Below, one piece after another: positions 49,088 through 59,647 of a DNA stretch of 64,000 nucleotides. Position numbers and translations under genes: made by a program. The notes beneath the pieces were generated by a model. That model made no database searches, was not told where the DNA came from, and saw nothing but the letters and a program-made list of their open reading frames with translations. Location of the stretch: contig NC_034409.1 of NCBI RefSeq assembly GCF_002078875.1, forward strand, positions 105,386,990 through 105,450,989. Reading direction: 5' to 3'. Position 1 is the first letter of the stretch. Each line of letters begins with the position of its first letter. This DNA is from Numida meleagris. Taxonomy: Eukaryota; Chordata; Aves; Galliformes; Numididae.

Positions 49088-51208
49088 ACCTGAAGAGGTA
49101 CTCCCTCTTCACCTGTCCGAACACACATTTTCAACTGCACTGTACAGAGATCACATCAGTCATACTTGCTCTTTTCTGCAACTTATGTTTCAAGTACTGT
49201 CTCAGCTCATATTTCAAATTACTATGCTGGTATTCTGGGTCCTGACTCAATGTCCACTGTCATCTTTCTAATGATCAAAACTAGTTTAAATCAATCTCAT
49301 GTTGAATGGATTTTACAGGCTGTTGCGTTCTGCATTTACTTTATTGAAAAAGTCTGGCCTATATTACTCTTAGTTCTTCTTGTTAACAATTTGTACCAAG
49401 CTGTATTGTAGTTTAGCTTCGCCTGCCATGGATGTATTTTACATGCAGCAGTTCATCTAGGTGTAACATTAATGTCCTTGTCCACCATCTAGTTTTACTA
49501 TTTCTTCTCTGTTTTTCAGGGTTTTTTTTCCTATTATTTTCTCCTTATGACACAATGAATTTCAGACGTTGCACTACGCAATGCTTTTTGAGTCTGTCAA
49601 TTGCTTATACATTTTCCTCTTGTTGTAGTAAAAATTACTCCTTCTGTATTTACAATTTCATGAAGACTCAAATAAGATCTTGATTAATTAGTCCAATCAC
49701 CAACATTTTTCATTTGAATTTAAATAAAGAACCTGTTCATATAAAACATAGCCTCTTTAACACTTTTGAAGGCTGCATTTAGTCTCCTCCCCTCCGCTCC
49801 TCTCTCTGTTAGTCCTCTCATTTCCACTAGTCCTCTCCTCTCCTCATTTGCTGGTCTAATCCACAGTGATTTTCTAAGAACAAAGAAAAACTTCCAAACG
49901 CTTCTAAACATTCCCAACTGCACCTCCGTTCTGCTGCCAAGTACTGCATTCCCTGCTGTACAGTGAAGAATCAGAAACATGCACTCAGATGCTTATAACA
50001 ACTGCTTTTTAAACTTAATGAGCTGAAATCACATAGCTGATCTTGTTCTCCCAAGCAACTCTTTGAAGAGCCAGTTTCTTTCCAATGAGAGAAGTGGTAT
50101 CATACAAGGTTAAGGTGCAATGGCTCATCTTTTTCTCCTAAGTGATTTTATACAACAAGAACACGTAAGGGCTGTGTATAGTTTTAGATGTATTACAATC
50201 GATGCATATTTGCATTGCTGAGTGAAAGAGCCAGATTAATATGGGAGCAAATAGGGCATCTGTCTATTGATCCTCTTAATCTACTTTGCCAGCCTTCCAG
50301 TAATGAACAGTAGCCACAAAACTTTACCAGAGATTTCAATGAGATTGATGTTTTGGGAGTGTACATCCCAGTGATTGCATACAATTGCATTTGGCCTTCG
50401 TCATGGAGCCAAAGGCCAGTTGTATAAAGAGGCACATGGAGACAGATGCCAGCTGTGTAGAGTTTATCTAATAGTTGAAAGCATGTTCAAAACATTTGCT
50501 TCTGCCCACCATCCTCTTTTCCTTTACAGGAACTGCAGATGGAGCATGTCTTGTAGTTGGATTCTTTTTTTTGGTGAGATTTGGTCTCCTAATAATTTGT
50601 TTTCAAAATGGTATACTTTACTGGCATTTCTTTCATTGCCCAAACACCAGTTCTACTTTCACTGGACTGGAAATTTTCATCTTTTTTTAATGTGAATTGA
50701 AGAACAACAGATCAACTTTTGCTATTGATTCAATCCTTCAGCTTTGTTCTGTATCACAACTAGATTTCAGGCTCAATCAAATTGAGTTTTATACTTTACA
50801 ACTGATAAATAGAAATTCTAATTAAAAGAAAAAAGATTTCCAGGGAAATGAAATTTGGAGAGAGTGAAAAAAAAATGTCAATTGAAAGCCAGCTTGTTGG
50901 AAATAAAACTAGGGGACGTAAAATTTAGGTGAAACACAAATTATAAAGACAGCTTATTTGCTGAATCAGGGAAGTGTCCAATTCACTGTTTCCATGAAAG
51001 ACGGTGCTGCATTCACTTGTCACAGACAATTTGCAGATTCTGGCAGATCTCCTGCTTGGTCCTACTATCACTCCAGCAGTTAATACATATTTTCTGTATT
51101 TTTTTGTATTGTGCTTAAAGAAATTAACACAGATTGTAGACAGGAAATATTCATCCCTAGGGAGCTGAATATTTGTACCCTCTCTTGGGCAGATGAATCA
51201 AATCCAAC
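49088..51208. other. Non-coding DNA between two LTRs
   Basis: About 2.1 kb of AT-rich DNA without retroviral gag, pol or env similarity, so the two flanking LTRs are independent insertions and not one provirus. The open frames here are short and unrecognisable. Confidence 0.6.
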
Positions 51209-51734
51209 CACCTCTGTCAACGGTTTACGGGCGTTTGGCCCGGTTCTGTGACGAATGGGACAGGGGACCCACGGGCCCATGCCCCAGGAAAAGGGAAAAG
51301 GGAAACAGGGTAAGGAGATGGCCCTGAGAGCAAAGAACAGCGGCAACAATCTGAGGAGAAACAAACTAATTTACTAAATAAGATATCAGAATGCGAAACA
51401 ACACACTATAATACAATATAATTACAATTTAAGCTGATAAATCCAATACAGAGAGAGAGAATGTCCCAAAATCAAGGTAGGCCTTACTCTACTACCGACG
51501 ATAAGACGGCTGGAGAGCAAGGTGCTGCCAAGACGAGAGATGGGCGGAAAAAGGGATGAGGTCTCGTGATCTGTGAGTTTTTATCTTTTCCCTCTGTCCG
51601 GAAATGGTAACAGAGGAGCAAAGTACCTTGGGGAATGTAGTAGTCCTTCTCTTCCGAGAACCAGGTACATTCACTACATGATGTTATGATGTGGAATACC
51701 AATAACCGAAAATCATAAAACCATGACACACCTC
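51209..51734 (-). mobile_element. Solo LTR with perfect 6-bp target duplication
   Basis: A 514-bp solitary LTR (51215-51728) bounded by TGTC...GACA inverted ends and flanked by identical CACCTC copies at 51209-51214 and 51729-51734. A 6-bp duplication is typical of class II (beta/alpha-type) avian endogenous retroviruses. The minus strand looks like the coding orientation: it contains a TATA-like GATAAAAAC about two thirds of the way to the right edge (near 51580), with U3-type sequence to its right, and it starts TGTCATGGTTTTATGATTT, which resembles galliform/avian ERVK-type LTRs. No internal genes remain. The perfect duplication and clean ends indicate a fairly recent insertion followed by LTR-LTR recombination. 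Confidence 0.9.
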
Positions 51735-52719
51735 TACCCTCTGTCATTGACTCCAGGAGGCAAAACATTTAGCTCACATGTGTTCAAGGGAACATATCTG
51801 CTATGAACCTCTTCTGATAAATTAATATGAAAATGCTAAGAGGAAATAATAACTTATTTCATTAGCAAAAGAGTCCCTCAGTTACTCTGTTTTAGTAGCC
51901 ACTGAGGTAACTACTTGATGACATATTGTATAATAGTTTATTTTGTGAGCTTATGAGTTAATAGCCTCATTTAACTCTTGCACGGATAATCTTTTATTGC
52001 AAAGTTGATTAACATGGCTTATTCTGTTTATATACATGGCTTATACTGTTCATGAATTTATTCTGTAAACAGAATGAGAATGGCAAAACTTAAGGCTAAA
52101 CATTAACCACAAAATGCACACAATGAAGAATGTGGTTGATATTCAGCCACATCAGAGCACCTGAAAATGACCTGCTATTTGCCTTTTCTTCTCTTATGGA
52201 CATCATTATCATTTGCAGTATTCAATAGTTACCAGACTGTGTTGCAATTCTGTGGTTAATGCATTCCTTGACATATTTCTTCCTGTACTGTAAACATCTC
52301 CTGAAACTGCCTCTGCTTCCCCACTCCAGGGAGCAATGCCTGACCCAGAGGCCAAATGCTGCAGAGCAACTTCTGTCCATTCTGGTGTTGATTGGCCACA
52401 TGTACTTTGTGTACTTCTCATGCCAGGTCTCTTCTGGGCCTCATACTGAGCACATGAGGAAACAACGTTATATTTCTTACCATTTTTCAGCTCACAGTGA
52501 CAGAAATAATGTCAGGATTTTGATCTAGCTTTACAGAATAGTGTTTTCTCAGCATGCTATGGTAGTTATATACTGAAAACATACAGTGCAGGTATAAATG
52601 TTTTGAGAACTGACAAAAGATGATGCACACCAGATTTCAATGTGTTCAGAGTTTTGATGGTCCCAAATATGCCTCAAAGTGACAGAGTCAAGTCTAACCA
52701 TTGTCCAACAGGTATGTGT
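51735..52719. other. Non-coding DNA, no gene seen
   Basis: AT-rich single-copy DNA apart from the small tandem/inverted repeat at 52012-52075. 52240-52450 is a little more GC-rich and has a CCACTCCAG acceptor-like site, but no supported exon. Confidence 0.5.
52012..52075. repeat. 22-bp tandem repeat with adjoining inverted repeat
   Basis: ACATGGCTTATTCTGTTTAT at 52012 is followed 22 bp later (52034) by a diverged copy, ACATGGCTTATACTGTTCAT. Immediately downstream is ATTCTGTAAACAGAAT, a 7-bp perfect inverted repeat with a 2-bp centre. The TTCTGT element recurs three times in about 55 bp. It is a local oddity without a known function. Confidence 0.6.
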
Positions 52720-52787
52720 CACAGATGACCATGATGGCTGGACTACATGATCTTAGTGGTCTTTTCCAACCTTAATAATTCTGTGAT
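52720..52787 (+). repeat. CR1 LINE tail, very short
   Basis: About 65 bp of CR1 3' UTR: GGCTGGACTACATGATCTTA, GTGGTCTTTTCCAACCTTAA and a decayed octamer (ATTCTGTGAT). Sequence upstream of 52720 is too diverged to assign. Confidence 0.75.
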
Positions 52788-55223
52788 AAATTCCTTCTTC
52801 AGCAAGGAATAATGCAATTGTTCTACAAGCACAGATGCACTCTTTGGATGCCCAGTGCTACCAACTGAGGGTGATCTCACGTGAAAGGTTCAGAAGTGGT
52901 TGGAGGAAAGAAAGAAACTAGCAGAAAACCACAGAACAGCATAAACTTTGTTTTCAGAGGAAACTATGGAGAATCCCTAGCAGTTTTTTTTCCTGTAAGC
53001 CTCTTTACCTATAAATTTATTGAATTTACATGCAAAATATCCAGAGCACTCTGTCAAAACCCTAGCCATTCATTGCAAAGGACATAATGACATGTTGCCA
53101 TGATGAAGGCATGGGATCCATCAAAAGGTATATCTTATCTTGGCACTGATTTACCAGGAAATGCTTAAATGGCTCTAACTCTGTCCCCTGTTCTCATTGG
53201 CATGGAGTCATGTATTTTCTCAGATCAGATGCCAGTGTCACAGCCATAGGACTTCGCTAACTTCCATATCCTCTCTCTGCTCTGGGTTTGCACGCCTACA
53301 AGAGCTCCAGATACAAAAATCCTTTCTTATGCATCACTGGCAATTTTGAATCATGTTTAATGAACAGATTCTTAGACTTGAAGTTGCAAAGGCTTGAGGA
53401 CAACTGTCAGCTCCTGGGGTTCCCATTTCCTCCTGCACCACCTTTAGCCTGTTCCAGTGATGAGAGGAAGGAGACCAGCTGCCAGTCCACCATGCAGCCA
53501 TCAAGCAGAAAGCATGTCTTGTTTTCAGAAACACATTCCCTCTTCATACAGGCTTTTCCTCTAACTGACTCCTGTTTCTTTTTCACACTGCATTTTACTT
53601 GAGTTTGGTTTTCTAACACTGTGCTTGTGCTCACAGTGATCGTATGATCTGACTGGATACTGTATATTCTTTCCCATGGGAAACACAGACTTGGTTCTTA
53701 AATCTGTCAGGGTCATGGCAGCAAAAAAATTCCATTGTCATTTCACATTCTAGGAATTAGAACAGGAAGGAACATTTTTACAGCCTTCACTCCCTCCTCA
53801 TTGTGAAGGAGCCAAGGTAATATTTTTTTGTGAGCCATTTGCCCTAGGTGGCAGTTTTTTTTTTTTTGTTCTGCAATGTTAGGTATATGACTTGTGAATT
53901 CATTTTCAAGTTTGATCATTAGACTGGTATTTCCAAATTTTCAGCTTGGGATTTGGCACTGTACTGCAACACTAGATGCATTTTATTAAAATCTCATGCT
54001 CTGTAATGAGAGAGTGTGCACACAGTGTTTCCTCACATTTTGACTGTCTCAAGCCTGAAATAGCCATTCAAGGTCTTTATGCTAGACGGTGAACTAACTT
54101 GGCTGTCTCAATTTCAGCTGGATCAGGAATGAACAACAAAGCACCTTTCTCCAGATTAGACTGAGAATGTGATCTGTATTTGTGCTAGATTCAGCCTGGC
54201 TCTGATGAAAGATTATTACTGGTCTAATACAAAGTCTGCTTTCCTGACATATTTTGGAAGTAATTTCAACCAGCAGAGTTATATTCTACTGGCTCAGGCT
54301 TTTGAATCCTGTGTTTTCTTCATTTTTAGTCTGTTTCCTATGCATCCCATAATTAACTGACCTCTCACAGAAAGGTGGTTTTCACAGCATCCTGTAGAAA
54401 TTGGCAGGCTTGGCTTCAGCATGTTGATGTGAAGTGCTGCAGAATGGAATCAGATGTTGTGCTTTGGATATCTTGAATAGAACTTGTCAGCAACTTGCTG
54501 AAAAATTCTTATTTCCTTTTCCATTCTCATTTATTTTGGTGTTTTTTTTTCTATTTTTCCCCCAAATCTCCAATCTCATCCTAAAGCAGACATGGTAGCA
54601 AAAAAATATGGCAGATGTAGTCTTTTGAAAAAACTTTCAAAACTGTCAAAATCTGTCAACACCTTACTTGGCTCTTTTGATCCAAAAAGACACTTTCATT
54701 TTTGAGGGGACCCAAGGGACTATTCAGATTATTTTTCCAAAATTCTTTTAGTAACTCCAAAAAAACACTCACACAAAAAAGAAAAAAAACCCAAAAGGCA
54801 ATGGAATGAAGTAAGAGCAAAACGTTCTAATAACTCAGAAACTACGCAATGTGACTTGAGTTGACATTTTTTTCTAAATTTTTAACTCTCTAGTAGGTTT
54901 TATATTTCTGCACTGTGTCTTGACACAGGACAGACAGAATTTTTAAAATCTCAAAAATTCTTGTGCTGTAAGGAACCCATTTCCTTCTGCTAGCAAGCTT
55001 GAGTATAACAGATTTTGTACAGAAAATATTTCACACTAAAATTTCCTTTAAAAATCACTCAAACCTATCCAGCTTTTTAGTTGCACACTAAAAAATTTTG
55101 ATCACTGAGAGTAAACGGATTAATTATGAATTTGTGTATGTTAGGTTTGGACTAATTGTGGAATAATTAAATAATAGTCCTGGACAAAAGCAGTGAAAAT
55201 AGGAGAAAACAACATCAAAATAC

Positions 55224-55307
55224 CTTGTTACGCAAAAATAAAAACCCCAATACTAGAAATTAAGACTAACCAACATTCAATGTGGATCAAGTCTTGTTAC
55301 GCAAAAA
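55224..55307 (+). promoter_or_regulatory. Paired identical C/EBP-like sites
   Basis: The 15-mer CTTGTTACGCAAAAA occurs twice, at 55224-55238 and 55293-55307, 69 bp apart, and a relative (CTGTTATGCAAG) follows about 30 bp later. TTACGCAA is a near-consensus C/EBP site. Each exact copy keeps a CpG in a CpG-poor region, which argues against neutral decay. The surroundings are AT-rich and no other motif is shared between the copies. Confidence 0.35.
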
Positions 55308-58300
55308 AGAGGAAATTTTCCAACTGTTATGCAAGAATCCATCCTATGATATGAAGTTCAGGCTTACTCAGGCATCAGAACCTGCCTAACAACCTCACAG
55401 ACCACAGTCCATAAGCACTGTGGATGTCACATTGCATGAACACCTACTTGCAAGGTGCAGTCCTCTTCTGCAAGTTGCTTCTTTGACAGAAGAGAATTAC
55501 ATATTTCTGTGCAGGAATATGTCAGCAGCTTAGATAATGCCATGAAATAACTAACCTGTACTGTTATTTGTCGTCACTGAAACATGGGATTATTGTTTCT
55601 GAGAGGTTCGAAGTGCCCCAGAAAGGACATACTGAAGAATGTAACCCTTTGCCCTGCTGCTGCCTGAGGGCTGTAGGACTGTGATGCAGATGGAGAGCTG
55701 GAAGGGAAGTGAGGAAGCAGCTCACCTGGCAACCAACCTCATGTTTGCTGAGTATTAAGAAACCTATAGCTTTGTGAGGAAAAAAAAGCCCCATTAGATT
55801 TGTTGCCAGAGGAAATCAAATTTAAATTCAGCTGTAGGTGCTTTTAAAATAAATCTGTAATTCTAATTTCAACAATTGTAGCTGAGTACAGTATAACCTC
55901 AACAGAATCCACCCACTCTTTTCTAAGATTTTGATTCATCGGACATGTGGGAACATGCATGTGTGAGTGTAAGGGGACTGGAGGCCCATATGTGAGGAGA
56001 TCCTCTTGGCAGCCAGCATTCTTAGTTGGGAAGGGATCCAAGACAAATTCTTCTTGGGCTCTCAGGGATTAATAAAACAGAGCAGAAGGGAAACTGTTAG
56101 ATGGGCTACAGATATAGAGGACTGCTGTGAGTGATGAATTGCTGATCATCCCTGTAACTTGGCAGGTGACTGCAGAGAGGTTTCTCATATGAGTTTACAA
56201 GTTACAAAGTGCAGTGGGACAACAACATTCTCACCCTGGTTTCAGAGTTCACTGCAAATGGCCACAGCCCATAGCACAAGTGAGCATGGAGAACAACATT
56301 ATTTTACTGCCTCTGGGTGAGCCAGCAGGCGATGAACAGCCCTTCACTGCACAGCTCAAGAATGCTGCAAGGACCTCAGAAGTACTGCTGCCCAAGATGT
56401 GTGCATTTATTTTACTAGACCACTTCCCAAATTGTGAAGGGACATGTCACTATTTGGATGGTTGCTGTGGGGAAGGAAGGAGGAGGAAGTGGTGTAAATG
56501 AAGTTGCATTGATAGACCTGACGGGAAAGAACTTTAAGCAGTGCATTTGGCACTGATTGGCATCAATTTGATGATTTTTGGAGCAAGCAAAACTTAGGAA
56601 CTGTCTGGATATGCATAGAAAGGGTTGGGGGCGGTGGTATCCATGACTGGGCACAGAGAAGGGAGAAAGCTCTGGCGTACACCAGTCAGGAGCTCTGCAG
56701 GGTGCCACAGTACATAGAGTGCACCACCAAATGAAGGCAGCTTTCAATGAAGATGCAACCAAAGACAGTTCCTAAACTGCAGATAGAGTCACAGAAGGTT
56801 AATGGAGATATTTGAGAGTTAACACCTCATCACCTTCATGGAGAATTAGAAGAAGACAGTATGATTGTTGGCTAAAACTTGAGACAAGGAACTCAGCAAG
56901 GAGAGCTTTCTTCAGGTTGAGTGAGGACTTTGGGATACATACCAAAGCAGGGAGCATCAGGAGGTAGAAGAGGAGTTTCCTGCTGACCCAAGCAGAGGTT
57001 GTTCTACTCCAGTAGGGGGAAACAATAGAGGAATGAAGCTGGTACAAGCAGATTTTTGATAGATAACTTGAGGAGCACCTCTATTTTCTCCACAACCAGA
57101 CCAAATCACTTCCAAAAGACCACAGCCACTACTTCACTACATAGCCCTGAAGCTACTATCCCCTTTTCTCCCCTCAAGCATTTCAGCTGAAATTTTTGTT
57201 TCACGTGCTTTCTTCCAAGGCAACTACATTGCAGGATGGCATTTTGTGCTGGGCACAAGTGATCTGTGACACAGATAACTATGTATATAAGCTATGTGAA
57301 CCCTGAGTGGAAGTAGGTTCAAGGACTTGCATGACTTGTAGACTCAGGCAATGAGGGAGTATCTGGCAGCTGCCAGATGCCTCCTGCATACTGAAAACCA
57401 TGCAAGGGACATAGGTGTTATTTCAAGGGAAAAGTATGAAGAATTTGCCTGTTTTTCCTTTTTTTTTTTTTTTCAGATATACAAAATGAACTCTTCCTAG
57501 CATTTTCTTGTGGTAAAGTTGTGAAAGATCTCTGCTGGTTTTTTGTTTTGTTTTGTTTTCTCTAGCTTTCCCATGGATTAACTGCGAGAAGTTCCTTTGG
57601 TAACATAAGGTTCCTGTTCATCCAGGACATCCTCCTTACCCTGTATGAAGATCTTTGCTCATTAGAAAGTTAGAGTCCGAGATTGTTAGCATTTTCTATG
57701 TATTTTCCTTGTCATAAGTGATATATTTCAGGTATCCTATTGACCTGGCAGAGGAAAGTACCAGCCTAATTGGGGAATTAATGCATGTGAATTTAATAAG
57801 GAGACATATGAGTAGTCCAGAGTCTCTAGACCTTCTCTGAGACCACCAGCGACTGGCTGTGTCCTGCACTGCCACTGTTCACACTGCAGCTGCAGTGATC
57901 CTGGGGACACGTTCTGGGCATGGAAATCAAATAACCTGCATAGATGAAAGTGTTATACACACCAGAGAGCTGTCTGCTCTCATACAGCCAGTAACAGTGT
58001 GTAAGCATCAGAAGACCAAAGTGAGTCAGTCTGCCTTATAACCTGAAGTAATATGCTATAATTTATTGTGTATGTGACCAGGTCCTCCACTGTGCTCAAA
58101 CAGAATAATTCCATTTTTGATAAATGAGCTGGGGACTTGGTATCATATAACATGCATTTTAAAGAGCTTTCCACAGTACATCTCCCGCTTAAACCTATTT
58201 AGGGAGGTGAAACATGAAGTGCTTTCACACCAGAGTCACTAATTTGTCACACGTTCATACATACATGGCTGGCCTTTTGTGCTCTTACATTCCCAGTCCA

Positions 58301-59625
58301 TATCTCACGCTCATGTTCATGTTAAATGGTGGCGATAATTCACTTGTGAGAAAAGACAGCAATTTCCCTAAGCTGGTGCTTCTTATGAGTTACACTGTGT
58401 ATTTCTTCATTGCTCACGGATAAAGGGCTTTATTGTCACCCGATAATCAGACCACGAGTTAGATTCTGCTCCACAACTCTGACCACATTCCAAGGACACA
58501 GGTAAGACTGAATAGATGGAGAGAGGATGTGAGTCCACAGAGGCACAGTATAGAGGTGGCCATAGCTATACCACTGTCAGGACATTCACACCCTCTGAGA
58601 TGCTTTAACTGTTAGGTTTGGAACCTTGAAATCAGTGCTCAAGGAAAGATAGAGTTCATAGTTTTCTTATAGCCCCAAGTGTATAACAGATTCACTTCTT
58701 GACAAAGACTTATGATGTACAGAAGCAGACTACTGCACACCAAGTAATAATAGACTTCAGTTTTGTTTACTGATTTTTGTAGTCTGAAGTGCTCTGAGCA
58801 ACCTCCACAAATGGCAAGTTAAATGTTAACTTTTCAATGTGCGATGCAGTTCCTTAGGTGAATTAACCCCTGCTAAGGTCTTTCCACAGGCAACTTTGCA
58901 GCCTACTTTTCACTTGTGGCTCTGTACCCTTTCAGCTAACCTTTTCTGATGGATTTTTCTGGAGACTTAGTTGTATTTACCTTTTCCTCATGAATTTTAT
59001 GCTGTTGCCATCACAGTATAAGGCTAAAGGCCTTTGCAAGCCCTGATATTGCTGTTACAGCGGGCCTTCCTGGGAAGTGATGAGTCTCTTCAATTATGGG
59101 CTCAGCTAGAAAAGCTTTGGAATATAAGTCTGTCTCATTATCCTGTATGCAACAAATGTCCAGGCAGACAAAATGCAGAGTATGAACTCTTTACGTGATA
59201 CCTAAATTTACATTAGTGCATTGATAACATTGACTAAAGATGACCAGCTATTTTTACCAAACCTCCCTCTTCCCTCTGCTTTCCCTTGAACTTCTGTCAA
59301 ATATATAAATCAGATGTCAGACTCCCAGTAATAAATATTCAGTCAGAAGCAAAATACATTTATTTTTTCTTAGGTTTGTTTCCAAAGTAAATGAGTTTGG
59401 TATGACCCATGTCTCAGCCAAACCCTCTCTATAATATCTTTTAAATCTGTTGAGCAAGTTGAACTGCAGGTCATTAGGATAACTGAAATTTCTTAACTTT
59501 GGTGAAAATCAATTTCTGTATGCAGGAGATCAATTCAAACTATTGCTTCACTGTGTCAGGGCACAGCATTTCTGCACTGTAAATCAATTAGCTGTTAACA
59601 GATGTTCTTGATAGGCAAAACATTA

Positions 59626-59647
59626 GTAATTAATTACCACATGTGGT
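59626..59647. promoter_or_regulatory. Two overlapping 12-bp palindromes (homeodomain + E-box)
   Basis: GTAATTAATTAC (59626-59637) and ACCACATGTGGT (59636-59647) are each perfect 12-bp palindromes sharing the two bases AC. The first is a dimeric homeodomain site of the TAATTA type; the second is an extended CACATGTG E-box of basic helix-loop-helix factors. Side by side they resemble a composite enhancer core where a homeodomain dimer and a bHLH dimer could dock together. Inferred from sequence only. Confidence 0.4.

Noticed and set aside
49088..51208. Possibility that the two LTRs bound a single provirus.
   Set aside because: They are different LTR families with different target duplications, and no gag, pol or env similarity lies between them.
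57451..57476. Long T run followed by CAG, acceptor-like.
   Set aside because: No convincing branchpoint or matching donor; T-run plus CAG is common in AT-rich DNA.
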